Source of the DNA: Procambarus clarkii
Taxonomy: Eukaryota > Arthropoda > Malacostraca > Decapoda > Cambaridae
DNA: 64,000 bases
Direction of reading: 5' to 3'
Assembly: GCF_040958095.1 (NCBI RefSeq)
Contig: NC_091227.1
Coordinates: 14,630,262 to 14,694,261 of the forward strand
The notes beneath the pieces are model-generated. The model had not been told where the DNA came from, searched no databases, and saw only the letters and a list, made by a program, of their open reading frames with translations. This document shows, one piece after another, positions 33,888 to 45,589 of this stretch. A program made the translations under genes and the position numbers. The first letter of the stretch is position 1; each line of letters starts with the position of its first letter.

Positions 33888-34362
33888 CTGATGGGAAAGG
33901 GATTAATAAGATTCTCATTGTTAAGAGGTACAATGATAAAGATTGATAGATACATAGAGATAAAGAGTGAAAGGTAGTCAAGCAGACATTGGAAATGGAA
34001 GCAAGCAGATAGAGAAAGATACACGTACTCATCTGAACTGTCTGCTTTTGTCTGTTAATAAAATTTGCAAGTCTACTGCTAAATTTTACGGTCTCTGAAG
34101 CTAATAAAATGGTCTTTAAAAAATACAAACCATAAAAAAAATAATTCAAGAACCAGGCTGATTAAAATATTCACGAGTACAATTTACTGTGTCTGGAAAA
34201 ATAATGAAAATATACTGAAACACTGACATCTTTTTTGGATGAATTTAAAAGATGATAGCTGGAATTTATTCTATTTCCTCTTTTATAATTGATTACTTTT
34301 TTTAGTGTCGTTATTTCACACAAATAAAGTCGCTCGTTATTTCAAAAGTATTGCATATTTAA

Positions 34363-34460
34363 ATGAACAAATCCACAAGGGCCGTGACGAGGATTCAAAC
34401 CTACGTCCGAGAGCATCCCAGACGCTGCATTAATCGACTGAGCTACGACATGGTATAACA
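34363..34460 (-). mobile_element. SINE-C, tRNA-like head
   Basis: The minus strand reads ACCATGTCGTAGCTCAGTCG, AGCGTCTGGGATGCTCTCGG and GTAGGTTTGAATCC. Relative of the copy at 16435. Confidence 0.78.
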
Positions 34461-34548
34461 ATTGCAACCAGAAATTCTACTGAATTTACTTGGATTTTCT
34501 GTGTGTATTGCATATTGTCTTCTGACCTAGAATGATCTACACCCTTAC

Positions 34549-36639
34549 CTCGGGAATGTTATCGAGGTAGACAGGTGAACCATAGTAATCATAGAAGTTG
34601 TCCCCTTCTGTCAGGTTCCCGTTGTTGACCTCTAGCGCCTCCAAATCAATCCGGTCTTGATAACCGCTATCAGCCAGCTGCGATGGTGGGAGGACGTTGG
34701 AGTCGCTGGCGCTACTGTCTATGTAGTTGGTGTCTGAGGAGTTTGGTAATGGTGCCGGTCGTGGTAGGTCTTGGTCAGCCAGTGAGGGTCGTGGTCTTAG
34801 TGGTGTGAAAGAAGTAATTGATGGGTATCGTGTGGCTGCAGGTGGTTGTGTCGAGTCCTGTGTGTTTGGCTCATTAGTGAAGTCAAATTGCGCTGTAATT
34901 CCTAAGATTGGTGGTTGTTGTTTGGTGGAGTCATCCAAAGAAGGCTCTTGGGTGGTAGTCAAATCCTGAGTAAGTGTATTTCTAATACCGAGGACATTAT
35001 TTACAAGATTTTGTGTTTGGGTAGAAAGCAAGGAGGGTGTTGGTTGTGGAATTCCATCTTCAGTCAGGTTCCTAAGAGCCTCTTGGATCGATAAAGAAAA
35101 CTCATTCTGAGGGCTATCAGGAGAGTTGGGTTCCGGACGGACCTCGAGAAACGATCCAGGGCCTTCATATGGACGTAAGGGCCGGTCTTGCTGGCTTGCA
35201 GTCAAAGAATTTGGCGCTTGAGTGCTGCTTGCGGGTACTTGCCCTTCAACTGGGATAATATCATAGGGACTGTCTGGTGAAGAGGGATTGCGAAGGTCAA
35301 TGGATAGAACATTGTCATTGTCGAGGGAAATGGTTGTCCTGCTGGGTGCATTAGTTGCTGGTGTCAAGTTGTTATAATCGGGCTGTGTAAGTGCCATTGG
35401 ACCTTCAGGGGTATTGATTCTATGTGAGGCTGAGGGTAACGTGGTGGCTCGTAAATGCTGTTTTAAAGTAGGTATTTTTTGAGTTGTTTCATCTATCGTG
35501 GGAATTTCAGTTGCTCTCTCTGTTGCAGAATAGACTGATGCAACAAATGGCGGAGGTTGAGTTCTAATAGAAGAGGTGGTCTGAGTGTCTTTCAGAGTTT
35601 CTGTAATTGGTGGCTCTGACATATGAGTGGTTTCAGAATCCTCGAGGAAGATATTTGTGGCAAAATCCATGAAAGCCGACTGGAATGGCGAGAGGGTTGA
35701 GGCATTAGTCTCTACTCTGTGTTGTATCGCAGTAGCCTCTCGAACTGGGCCATTGACCGTCGTTGTTAGACTCGTAGGCTGTGGAGACTCGTCGCTACTG
35801 TAGGACTGTGCATACAGGTCTGTGAGAGTTAAGAGCAGTGGGTCTCCTCTGTCGAGTTTGGTCGTTAGCAGGTTACTATTTTCCTCAGTTGTGATGGTAA
35901 CTTGAAGTGGGTTGTTGGTCGTGAACGCTGAGACGGTCGAGGAGTCCTCCTCAACCTCTCCAGCACTGAGTGTTGTCATTCCACTCGAGTCCTGAGCATC
36001 ACCTGAAGCGTTACCTATGTAATTCCACACATTTAGACTGTTAGAAGTGACATCATTTGGAATGACAGTCTCAGACAGTCCACCTGGCCTGGAATGATAA
36101 TCATCAGTGAGATATAGATCATGCCGAGTACTCGACTCTCCTTCCTCGACTTCCAGAGATTGCTCGTTCCATCCAGGAAAACGACTGTTCCATCTGTTGT
36201 TATTCGGCCGATTAGTGGTCTGGTCGACACCATCTGGTGCCTCGGTGACGAAAACTTCCCTCGTAATTATATCTTGGAGAGTAGTAGAAGCCTCGGGGGT
36301 AATGGTGGTAGTAATTGTTGTAGCAGTGGTGGTTGTAGCAGACTGGTTCCTAGGAGACCCTGTGGTGGAAGCCTGAGTGAAGGCTGACGGGAAGACGGTG
36401 GTGACAGGCTGGTCTCTGGGAGACCCGGTGTATGCAGTCTGGGGAAGAGTGGACGGGACGTCGGTGACAGGAGTGACGGTCGAGGGAGACGGCCACGGGG
36501 TCGTGAGATGATGTGGGAAGCTGAGAAGGTTCTGCAGGATTGCCTCTGGGATCTCCATGGACTCCCCGGAGGGCTGGGTGAGGTCTGCTGGAAAGTTGGT
36601 CGGCTGTTGGTGATTCTGGGCGACCTCGGACGACACGAC
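34549..36639 (-). CDS. Giant serpin gene, coding exon 4 (mucin-like Thr/Ser/Pro region)
   Basis: A single 2,091-base exon of 697 codons, phase 0 to phase 0, acceptor TTCTGGCAG, donor GAG|GTAAGG. It begins VVSSEVAQNHQQ. Composition is dominated by Thr, Ser, Pro, Asn, Gln, Asp and Glu, with Thr runs near codons 100-120 and no cysteine. Several N-glycosylation sequons are visible (NQS, NAS, NLT, NSS). This is the composition of a mucin-like, O-glycosylated, extended segment; no folded domain is recognised. The last ~35 residues are different: acidic and tyrosine-rich (NFYDYYGSPVYLDNIPE), continuing into the next exon. In the reconstructed protein it covers about residues 154-850, before the serpin core. 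The long open frame, the single long exon and matching phases argue strongly against chance. Opposite-strand open frames here are shadows. Confidence 0.88.
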
Positions 36640-36858
36640 CTGCCAGAACCGATTCACATCTTAGATTTCAATATTTGATTTACTATTTTTTGTTTAAATC
36701 TTGGTATGAAAGTTAATCTATAAATTTGAAATTATGAAATTAAATGAAATTAAACCTATAATTTTGAAATTATGAAATTAAATTAAATTAAATCTATAAA
36801 CATGAAATAAAATTAAATCTATAAACATTCCAACAATTAAATTTTTCTAATCAGCGAC

Positions 36859-36860
<2 letters not shown>

Positions 36861-36933
<73 letters not shown>
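36861..36933. repeat. (CA)n microsatellite
   Basis: CA tract directly abutting the 5' end of a SINE-A copy. Confidence 0.97.
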
Positions 36934-36935
<2 letters not shown>

Positions 36936-37115
36936 GGGCCTCGAGGCTGAGTAGACAGCGCTCGGGGGTCGTAGTCCTAAGGGCCCGAGGATCGATTCCC
37001 GGCCGAGGCGGAAACAAATGAGCAGAGTTTCATTTACCCTGATGTGCCTGTTCAATTAGCAGTAAATAGGTACCTGGGAACTAAACAGCTGCCACGGGCT
37101 GCTTCCTGGGCATAT
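36934..37115 (+). mobile_element. SINE-A copy, 3' truncated
   Basis: The head GGCCTCGAGGCTGAGTAGAC and CGAGGATCGATTCCCGG is followed by GAAACAAATGAGCAGAGTTT and AGCAGTAAATAGGTACCTGG, ending near GGGCTGCTTCCTGGG in GT repeats. Confidence 0.87.
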
Positions 37116-37396
37116 GTGTGTGTGTCTGTGTGTCTGTGTTAGTAATAATTGTAGTAGATATAATAGAAGAAAAATAGATTGGTTAGGAAGAAAGGGTCCA
37201 TGAGCTAATAGCTCGATTCGCAGACACAAATAGTAAACACACACATTCACACACAGGAAGAGGATAAAACAAACACAAAGATTTTTCTCGATTTTTTTTC
37301 GTAAATGCTGTTTTGCTTCTTTTTTCGAACTTTTTTCTTTCGAAAACAAGAGGATAAACGGTCCAAAGCATCCAACAGAAGCAAGCCGAGACTCAC

Positions 37397-37555
37397 CTGT
37401 TGAACGGTAGAGATGACGCCCTGGATGCTGTCCTCAGGACGGGATGGGAGGGAAGGTCGAGGTTGGCTGATGGGGGTCAACTCTCCCCCTGTCTGAAATT
37501 GAAAGTTGACGCACGCACTTCCTTCTCCGAGAGGCCCAAGCTCGAACAGAAGATC
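37397..37555 (-). CDS. Giant serpin gene, coding exon 3
   Basis: 53 codons in phase 0 at both ends, donor CAG|GTGAGT, acceptor CGCAG. The sequence begins DLLFELGPLGEGSACVNF and ends IQGVISTVQQ. It carries one of only two cysteines found in the recovered protein (the other is in the last exon). The polypyrimidine tract of the acceptor is itself a perfect (CT)n microsatellite (37561-37589 read on the minus strand), so tract length may vary between alleles. No domain is recognised. The residues PRPSLPSRPEDS are proline-rich and lead into the mucin-like exon. Confidence 0.8.
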
Positions 37556-37556
37556 C

Positions 37557-37558
<2 letters not shown>

Positions 37559-37589
<31 letters not shown>
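37559..37589. repeat. (GA)n microsatellite forming an acceptor polypyrimidine tract
   Basis: Read on the minus strand it is (CT)14 directly before CGCAG of serpin exon 3. Confidence 0.9.
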
Positions 37590-37591
<2 letters not shown>

Positions 37592-37660
37592 GAAGTGGAC
37601 AATAAAGAATAGGGAATTGCAGGAAGAGGAAAGAAGAGAAAGGGGGAGATGGCAAAAGGA

Positions 37661-37662
<2 letters not shown>

Positions 37663-37731
<69 letters not shown>
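37663..37731. repeat. (GA)n microsatellite
   Basis: About 69 bases of GA, in the intron before serpin exon 3. Confidence 0.97.
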
Positions 37732-37732
<1 letters not shown>

Positions 37733-37739
37733 AGTGTTA

Positions 37740-38320
37740 TTGGCATGGTAGCGAAAAATAAAATTTACACAATAGCTACAGAATCCAAGAAGGCTCAATG
37801 CCAGTTCAATGTTGAATTTACAATGTTTTTGTGTTGAATTCGTGTTGTTGTTAGCTATTGAAGCCACTTGGATATATGTACCAGGTGACGGATAATGTCA
37901 GCAAACTTATGTGTTTTATATATATTTTGGTACATTATAAATTAAAAAAAAATCTCCATTACACATTACTTGTAACACAACATATTAATAGCTAGCATAA
38001 TTGTACAATCAATATTGCGCAATCAATTAGATTGCAAAACATTGCTTATAATATTCTATAAGCAGTTATTGCTTATATTATATTCTATAATATAAGCATT
38101 AACTTATATTAACGTTATGCTAACATTAACATAACCACATTAACATTATTCTTAATAATAAAGCAAAAATGGGTTATAATTAAAAATAATAATAATTAAA
38201 TTCTAGTTCTTTATATAATTTACAAACGCATCAAAACGGAGATAGATTTGTATTAACCTAACCTAGCAGTCATCCCCAACTGCAGCAACCCGAGTTTTGT
38301 CCATTCATATTGTCCAGTAC
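37740..38320. other. Intronic AT-rich sequence
   Basis: Repeated short words such as TAATATAAGCATTAACTTATA and AACATTAACATAACCACATT. No exon. Confidence 0.5.
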
Positions 38321-38560
38321 CCTGATTCCTTAGGGGATTATCACCCTACACCCTGATTCCTTAGGATAATCCACAAACCCTGATATATTAGTATTATAGA
38401 CCAACACCCTGATGCATTACCCAACACCCTGATTAGGTAGGGCTTAAAACCCGAAACCCTTCGATTCATTAGGGCAATAACCCTACCCCTCTGATAAGGT
38501 AGGGTTTTATCCTAACACCCCTGATTCATTAGGGAAATAACCCTACACCCCTGCCACTTT
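38320..38560. repeat. Degenerate ~30-bp tandem repeat
   Basis: Recurring CCCTGATTCATTAGGG and AATAACCCTACACC words with indels, directly 3' of serpin exon 2. Confidence 0.75.
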
Positions 38561-38574
38561 CCTCCCCACCACAC

Positions 38575-38758
38575 CTGTATTTCCTGGAGAGAGATCCACT
38601 TCTGAACCAGCTGTCTGTCCACACCATACACATAGAACTGGAATCTCTTGAGACCATCTGGGATAACTGGACGCTCTGGATGCTCTGAACGCAGGCGGTC
38701 TGGAAGCTGTTGCTCCGGTAACGAGGACGCTTCGAGCGGTTGCCTAGGCGACGCCCAC
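38575..38758 (-). CDS. Giant serpin gene, coding exon 2
   Basis: Acceptor CTCCCTCCCAG at 38759-38760, donor CAG|GTGTGG at 38575/38574. The exon enters in the phase left by exon 1 and leaves in phase 0, giving 61 codons with no stop. The sequence starts WASPRQPLEASS and includes RFQFYVYGVDRQLVQKW and ISLQEIQ. It is richer in hydrophobic and aromatic residues than the following mucin-like exon, so it may be a small folded N-terminal segment. I recognise no known domain. The donor is acceptable but not optimal (G at +3 instead of A). Confidence rests on phase agreement with both neighbours and on the open frame. Confidence 0.7.
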
Positions 38759-38924
38759 CTGGGAGGGAGGGGGAGACGGAAAGGGAACGATAAGGGTATT
38801 AGCGGTGCAATTAAACTTTGGAGTTTGAGGTGGAAAGGAAGGTTTTGAAGCGGCGGTGTGAGGCCTGTGAGAGATTATAAAGTGTTGTTTTGGTAGTAAT
38901 TTTGAGCCCCTGACGCTCCCCATG

Positions 38925-39425
38925 GCGTATAGGAACTTTTTTACCCCCCTTATGAAGTCCAGGATAATCTTACATTCCCCCTATGAAGTATAGGATAATC
39001 TTACCTTCTTTCTATGGAATACAGGATAATCTTACCCTCGCTCTATGGAATACAGGGTAATTTTACCCTCTCCCTATGGAGTACAGGATAATCTTACCTT
39101 CGCTCTATGGAGTACAGGATAATCTTACCCTCGCCCTATGGAGTACAGGGTAATTTTACCCTCGTCCTATGGAATACAGGATAATCTTACCCTACATCCG
39201 GTTTACAGGATAATCTTACCCTACATCCGGTTTACAGGATAATCTTACCCTACATCCGGTTTACATGATAAACTTTCCTTCATATGACGTACAGGATCAT
39301 TTAAAACCTTTCTGTAACATACATAATAATCTCAGTCTCCCTTTTATATACAAGATCCCCTTAATCTTCCTATGATGCAAGGGATCATCTCGACCTCCTT
39401 TTGGTGTACAGGATCCTTTTAACGT
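38925..39425. repeat. Degenerate ~31-bp minisatellite
   Basis: Units around ACAGGATAATCTTACCCTCG plus CCTATGGAGT, with a 28-bp variant (CATCCGGTTTACAGGATAAT) three times at 39196-39260. About 15 diverged copies. Confidence 0.85.
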
Positions 39426-39529
39426 CCTTCGTATGTTGATGAACCCACCTCGTGAGCCATTTAAAAATGTTCAAACATCCAAGCTGTTGTTGTCTTAGTA
39501 TGATATCAACTGATTTGGCCTACTCCATG

Positions 39530-39725
39530 CTGGCGCAATGGCAAAACTTAACCCAGAGCTTCGAGAGCGATTTCGGATGGGTTCGTGTCCTGACTCGGAG
39601 ATAATTTGTCCGCCATTCCTTAACTGTTTGCATCTGTTCACCCAGCAATATTTAGGTACCTGTTTTTTTTTTAGCCGATTCGAGCGTCGTGTTCCAGGGA
39701 AAACTAGGATAAGGCTTATCATAAG
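39530..39725 (+). mobile_element. Diverged SINE-D-like element
   Basis: Box A-like TGGCGCAATGGCAAAACTTA, box B-like GGGTTCGTGTCCTG, later CCATTCCTTAACTGTTTGCA and GTCGTGTTCCAGGG, parallel to the SINE-D at 47741. Confidence 0.65.
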
Positions 39726-39796
39726 CTATGGGAAGGGAGAGCGCTCAGTATCCTAATAGGATTCAGAAGTCGTCTGTTCATGTATCCACCTCTGGG

Positions 39797-40062
39797 CCTG
39801 GAGGCTGAGTAGACAGCGCTCGGGATTCGTAGTCATAAGGTTCCGAGTTCGATCCCCGGTGAAGGCTGAAACAAATACGCAGAGTTTCTTTCACCCTGAG
39901 GGCCCCTGTTCACCTAGCAGTAAATAGATACCTGGGAGATACACAGCTGCTACGAGCTGCTTCCTGGGGGATGTGTAACAAAAAGAAGGCCTGGTCGAGG
40001 ACCGGGCCGCGGGGACGCTAAACCCCGAAATCATCGCAAGATAACCTCAAGATAACCCGTGA
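39797..40062 (+). mobile_element. SINE-A, full-length copy
   Basis: Head GGCCTGGAGGCTGAGTAGAC, box B GAGTTCGATCCCCGG, body AGTAAATAGATACCTGGGAG, GGACCGGGCCGCGGGGACGC, end AAGATAACCTCAAGATAA. Confidence 0.92.
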
Positions 40063-40990
40063 AAAAACAGAAAAGGCGCGTAGGTGTTATGCAAGAAACG
40101 CAATTATACGCCATTAATGGCTATTACCATCGCCTGAACACAGTTTGAATCCAGATCAATTACAGAAATGAAGTTGCCTCATATCTTGAGGTTATCTTGA
40201 GGTTATCATATGGTGTGTTATGGTAATCAGTAAATGTAGATAAGTTGAGTCTTGAGGAGCACATTATTCTCTCCAAGGGAGCTTAAAATGCAATCTATGG
40301 GCACCATCACTATGGGCTTTTTTCTTACTCAAGTAGCGTTAAAAAAGAGGTAATTATGTTCTAATGGAAAATTTGTATTGTACAACTAGCTGAGGAATTC
40401 AGTCTTTCCCGTGTGAAGAACGCGGGTTCATATCTTCACTACACAAAATTTCCTTCATTGCAGCATCTTGACAACTAAGGTCTGCTAGCTCTCCCAAGTC
40501 TAGAATCCACAGAGCACTGGTCTACTTCGGAGAGTTCCGTTATTATAATTCTTATTTGCAAAATTTTAATCCAATATTTCTACTATTAATTTTTTTATAT
40601 AATTTGTTAATGTACTTTGACTAATAATATTAATATGAATTAAAAAGTTATGAAAACAAATCGTGTATTAAACTTGATTATTTGTTGAATATTTTATTGT
40701 CTGCGTCGAGGAAAAGGAATGAAGACTCAAATTGAATGACGGATAAGCTGGAGAGAGAGACTCAAGAATTTATTACATAGATGACTGAAATCCTTGAGAG
40801 AAACCACTGTGGTGAGGGCTGTGGGCCTCCCAGCTCTTCTCTCAATATTTTTACTTAATTTTCTATTCGGATTCCAGCCTCATATTAGAGATACATCGAG
40901 AGGTATTGCATTGAATTTTAAAAAGCAATGCAGTAAGGGAAATAAAATGCAATAAAAATAAAACATTTTACTTTTCTGGTCTCGTTTTCA
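40063..40990. other. Intron 1 sequence of the serpin gene
   Basis: A short SINE-A 3' end echo (TTGAGGTTATCTTGAGGTTA) occurs at 40187-40207. No exon recognised. Confidence 0.5.
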
Positions 40991-40992
40991 TT

Positions 40993-41268
<276 letters not shown>

Positions 41269-41499
41269 CAATATCGCGTCTAATACGAATGTTATTTCGG
41301 AAGCTATTTAACACAAAATAGACGAGATTCACTTTAAAAAATGTCTGTTTTATAATCTTACTGCTGAGCTTAAAACTGCAAGGTGCTGGACATTTATTGA
41401 TACCTTAGAAAATTGATGAGTTAGTTTATCTTCTGTAGTATATCAAAGTGTTGCACTTTATCTCCATTCGACAGACATTTTATCATCTTATATATCAGA

Positions 41500-41502
<3 letters not shown>

Positions 41503-41587
<85 letters not shown>
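41503..41587. repeat. (TA)n microsatellite
   Basis: TA tract abutting PAL-TA copy 5. Confidence 0.97.
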
Positions 41588-41590
<3 letters not shown>

Positions 41591-41976
41591 GTACCTAGTA
41601 GCCAGAACGCACTTCTCAGCCTACTATGCAAGGCCCGATTTGCCTAATAAGACAAGTTTTCCTGAATTAATATATTTTCTCTAATTTTTTTCTTAAGAAA
41701 TGATAAAGCTACCCATTTCATTATGTATGAGGTCAATTTTTTTGTATTGGAGTTAAAATTAATGTAGATATATGACCGAACCTAACCAACCCTACCTAAC
41801 CTAACCTAGCCTATCTTTATAGGTAAGGTTAGGTTAGGTAGCCGAAAAAGTTAGGTTAGGTTAGGTTAGGTAGGTTAGGTAGTCAAAAAAACAATATTTC
41901 ATGAAAACTTGGCTTATTAGGCAAATCGGGCCTTGCATAGTAGGCTGAGAAGTGCGTTCTGGCTACTAGGTACGAC
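41588..41976 (-). mobile_element. PAL-TA element, copy 5
   Basis: 389 bp, orientation as in copies 2 and 3. TTAGGTTAGGTTAGGTAGG inside. A short (TA)n follows at 41977-41990. Confidence 0.87.
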
Positions 41977-42235
41977 ATATATATATATATAAATATGGAA
42001 AATGGAAATGAAAAAGAATTGTTGTGGTTTCGGCTTATGGAATGTCGTAAATATGGAAACACCAGTGATGTTTTTTTTCATCAGTTAAAATAAATTTGAC
42101 CAAAGTTATGACTAAGTTAGCGCTCTTGGTTTGCAAACGTAGAAGTTATATTAGATTATAACTTCATGAAGGCATTTGCAGTTTTTGTTTGCCTTTTAGA
42201 ATTAACAGTTTTTGTAACGGAGTTTGAAAAATTAA

Positions 42236-42239
<4 letters not shown>

Positions 42240-42304
<65 letters not shown>

Positions 42305-42330
42305 TATATATTATATATATAATATATATG
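42240..42330. repeat. (TA)n with ATATTATA variants
   Basis: TA tract with variant right end, not associated with a PAL-TA copy. Confidence 0.95.
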
Positions 42331-42417
42331 AGGGCTTAATTACATATATATATGAGTGATACTGGCATTATAATGGCATCCATTGGAGGAGACAATGTAC
42401 TTTTAACTTTTTGTGTG

Positions 42418-42500
42418 TGTGTATTCACCTAGTTGTGCTTGTGGGGGTTGAGTTCTGCTCTTTCGGGCCCGCTCTCAACTGTCAATCAATCAATTGTTAC
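42418..42500 (+). repeat. Dispersed repeat (GTACTCACCTAATTGTGCTT family), partial
   Basis: GTATTCACCTAGTTGTGCTT, GGGGGTTGAGTTCTGCTC, CTCAACTGTCAATCAATC; relative of 30287. Confidence 0.75.
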
Positions 42501-42539
42501 TAACTACTAACTTTTTTTCCTCCTCATACACACACACAC

Positions 42540-42715
42540 GCCTAGGAAGCAGCCCGTAACAGCTATCCAACTCCCAGGTACCTATATACTGCTAGGTAAC
42601 AGGGACATCGGGGTTGAAAGAAACTCTGCCCATTTTGTTTCTGCCATCACTGGGGGATCGAACCTTGACCTTAGGATTACGAGTCCAGAGCACTGCCCAT
42701 TCAGCTATCAGGGCC
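42540..42715 (-). mobile_element. SINE-A, 5' part
   Basis: Minus orientation: GGAAGCAGCCCGTAACAGCT, CAGGTACCTATATACTGCTA, GGGGATCGAACC, then the tRNA-like head. Confidence 0.82.
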
Positions 42716-42916
42716 TCCTTGTACATGTGTATATGCACACAATGTATATGTGTTTAAGCCACACATACGTCTGTGTGTATGTGTCTTTATGTATTTCATC
42801 ACTAATCATCTAATATAACAGGGTATTATTATCCTCTCTATTTACTCGTATCTACATTAGCTTCAGTTTCCTTCAGTATCAGGAGCTCCACTTTAAGATG
42901 ATTGGCTTCAGCAGCC

Positions 42917-43126
42917 ACCCTGGAAACACAAACCGAAACTGTCTCTATTTTCCGCTTGTTACAACTTGAAATAAAGTTGTTACATCTTGGCTTAACGTGT
43001 TTATGACGTATTAGAACGTTGTTATAACTTGCTATATTGGTTGTTATAACTGGTTAGGTGTTGTTAAAACTTGCTCGAACGTTGTACCAACGTCGTAGTT
43101 TCGGTGTGTGTTTGGTGGGCATCTGG
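42917..43126 (-). mobile_element. MITE-1, copy 3
   Basis: Ends CCTGGAAACACAAACCGAAA and GGTGTGTGTTTGGTGGG, interior in the opposite orientation to copies 1 and 2. No target duplication obvious. Confidence 0.87.
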
Positions 43127-43670
43127 TCCTGCGTTCTTTTAATTAATACCGACATATTTTCAACGCCTCTTGATGGTATAGATTTTTAATTTCGTTTTAA
43201 TTGAAATGACATAAAAATCAGGTTTACTTTTTTTAAAATTCGTCACTTTTTTTTTACCATTGTCATAGTTTTTTTTTAGCTTATTTCTATATTTTTTTAA
43301 CTTCATTATTATCCATCGTTTGCACCATTGTCATAGGTTTTTTAGCTTATTTCTATATTTTTTTAACTTTATTATTATCCATCGTTTTTGTCGTGCACAT
43401 CTAGTACACGACAAAGAAAATCGTCTTTACAAACGACAAGTTCTGTATCGTTTGCGTTTGAGGATATCACTGCTATCATGTGTAATATAGAATGTACAAT
43501 ATATGGTAAATTGTGATCAAGGATTGTGATCAATGTCATCAATGATTCCAATTTTTTTTCAAGTCGACATGAGATGACAGAAAGAATAATGTCAAGGTAT
43601 TAATTCTCAATGGAAAAGTTGATTAAAATTACATTCAAACATCATCATCGATCTGAAGCCAATTGATTAA
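43127..43670. other. Intron 1 sequence, T-rich
   Basis: A ~60-bp segment is duplicated (TTTTTTTAGCTTATTTCTAT and ATTATTATCCATCGTTT at 43265-43325 and 43335-43388). Confidence 0.65.
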
Positions 43671-43673
43671 TTT

Positions 43674-44338
43674 TGGAACACTCTTACTGAAGGTAAACCG
43701 CCGTCTGCTCTCCCTGGAACACTCTTACTGAAGGTAAACCCCCGTCTGTTCTCCCTGGAACACTTTACTGAAGGTAAACCGCCGTCTGCTCTCCCTGGAA
43801 CACTTTACTGAAGGTAAACCACCGTCTGTTCTCCCTGGAACACTTTACTGAAGGTAAACCCCCGTCTGTTCTCCCTGGAACACTTTACTGAAGGTAAACC
43901 ACCGTCTGTTCCCCCTGGAACACTTTACTGAAGGTAAACCCCCGTCTGTTCTCCCTGGAACACTTTACTGAAGGTAAACCGCCGTCTGCTCTCCCCGGAA
44001 CACTTTACTGAAGGTAAACCACCGTCTGTTCTCCCTGGAACACTTTACTGAAGGTAAACCCCCGTCTGTTCTCCCTGGAACACTTTACTGAAGGTAAACC
44101 CTTGTCTGTTCTCCCTGGAACACTTTACTGAAGGTAAACCGCCGTCTGTTCTCCCTGGAACACTTTACTGAAGGTAAACCACCGCCTGTTCTCCCTGGAA
44201 CACTTTACTGAAGGTAAACCACCGTCTGTTCTCCCTGGAACACTTTACTGAAAGTAAACCCCCGTCTGTTCTCCCTGGAACACTTTACTGAAGGTAAACC
44301 GCCATCTGTTCTCCCTGGAACACTTTACTGAACATAAA
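43674..44338. repeat. 40-bp minisatellite, ~16 copies
   Basis: Unit GGAACACTTTACTGAAGGTA plus AACCCCCGTCTGTTCTCCCT. Variants (ACCGCC, ACCACC, ACCCCC) alternate along the array. Confidence 0.97.
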
Positions 44339-44546
44339 TCGAATCTTTCCACCATGGAACATTTTATTGAAGTGTACCGAGGATTATTAAAGCAACAACA
44401 AATCCCTACAAACCCAAAAGCAAGTATACTTTAGTCCTGAACATGGTCCTGTATAAAGTAAACTCTCAGTGAATATACACTGATAAACGTGGTAGATTTC
44501 TACGTGTATATATATCCCAGTGTAAAGGTAACGGGTCAATATCCCT

Positions 44547-44806
44547 GGGGCCAGATTCACGAAGCAGTTACGCAAGCACTTACGAACGTGTACATCTTTT
44601 CTCAATCTTTGACGGATTTGGTTACATTTATTTAACAGTTTACAAGCATGAAAACTTCCCAATCAACTGTTGGTATTGTTATAAACAGCCTCCTGGTGCT
44701 TCGGGGTTCATTAACTGTTTAATAATTGTAAACAAAGCCGCCTAAGATTGAGAAAAGATGTAAAGGTTCGTAAGTGATTGCGTAACTGCTTCGTGAATCT
44801 GGCCCC
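44547..44806 (+). mobile_element. MITE-2, copy 1
   Basis: 260 bp. Terminal inverted repeats of ~45 bp starting GGGGCCAGATTCACGAAGCA and ending in TGCTTCGTGAATCTGGCCCC. The interior holds AACAGCCTCCTGGTGCTTCG. The copy at 53783 matches throughout. Confidence 0.9.
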
Positions 44807-45472
44807 TGGTGTCCGGTTTTTCGTGTGTTTCCAAGGAAACTCAATCTCCCTTCTACAGCGTCCTGATGGGTATATCGCACGCTCTGATCAGCCGTGTTGA
44901 GATCGGCCCGCATAATCTTCCCGTTTCCATCAGATACAATGAGGTAACACAAATTTATTTTTTTCAGCGTTCCTCATCTTTTACCGAAAGGCTGGTTTAG
45001 GCAGAGCGCGGAGCTGCGCGCAGGACAGATTCCGTTACCATACACACCGCAAATTGGAATTCGATGAAGGAGACGCCAAACTGGTTCATGTGTTTGCCAC
45101 GAAGCTGGTCGTCTGGAAGTCTATCACTCATAAATTCCGTTTCTTCGCCGTCATGAGGAGGGAGCCAACGGTCTGCTGCTTCTCCTCCTCCTCCCTCATG
45201 TCTCCAGAAAGCCAGAAGGATCGTTTATCATATCCAATGCTCCTAAATCACATCTTTAGTAAACCTTGCCATAATAAATCTACCTTTTATCTTATAACAA
45301 TAACTTCGCCAAGGGTAAACAAAAAATATTAAAGACTACCGTTACAAATCTCTCCAATGACCAACTAGTCAGCAGAAACTAAATTTACAGAGAAATAAAG
45401 CCTACATTGTAGTCCTTTGTCGGGGCTCTGGACCCCTTTCAACGCGTCCAATTCAACTCCGGCGACACTTAC
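44807..45472. other. Intron 1 sequence near exon 1, no exon supported
   Basis: Open frames on both strands at 44809-45332 are moderately coding-like, but no start, splice or family motif supports them. TCTCCTCCTCCTCC runs explain part of the openness. Confidence 0.45.
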
Positions 45473-45588
45473 CCCAGAACAGCAGAAGGGTTGGAGTGGC
45501 TGGAGTCTGCCAGGGATGCTGGACTTCCTAGCATCGTCAGGAGAGCAAATAACACCTGATGAAACGACTGTTGCATCCTGAAGGCCAT
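45473..45588 (-). CDS. Giant serpin gene, coding exon 1 (signal peptide)
   Basis: Start codon at 45588-45586 on the minus strand. The 38 complete codons begin MAFRMQQSFHQVLFALL and continue to a small-residue cleavage region (GSPASLADSS), a good secretory signal peptide with a predicted cut near ALA/SLA-D. The donor is GG|GTAAGT with the exon ending at 45473 in phase 2. A pyrimidine-rich acceptor (CTCTCTCTCTCCACAG) lies 3 bases upstream of GGAATGG, so at least one untranslated 5' exon should exist further upstream (above 45,600); I did not find it. The split glycine codon joins cleanly to the exon at 38758. The role is inferred: it sends the serpin product into the secretory pathway. The next Met is at codon 5, so the true start could be either. 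Confidence 0.75.
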
Positions 45589-45589
45589 T

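Noticed and set aside
44719..45332. Open frames on both strands near 45 kb considered as extra 5' exons
   Set aside because: Phase, splice sites and motifs did not fit exon 1 or exon 2.
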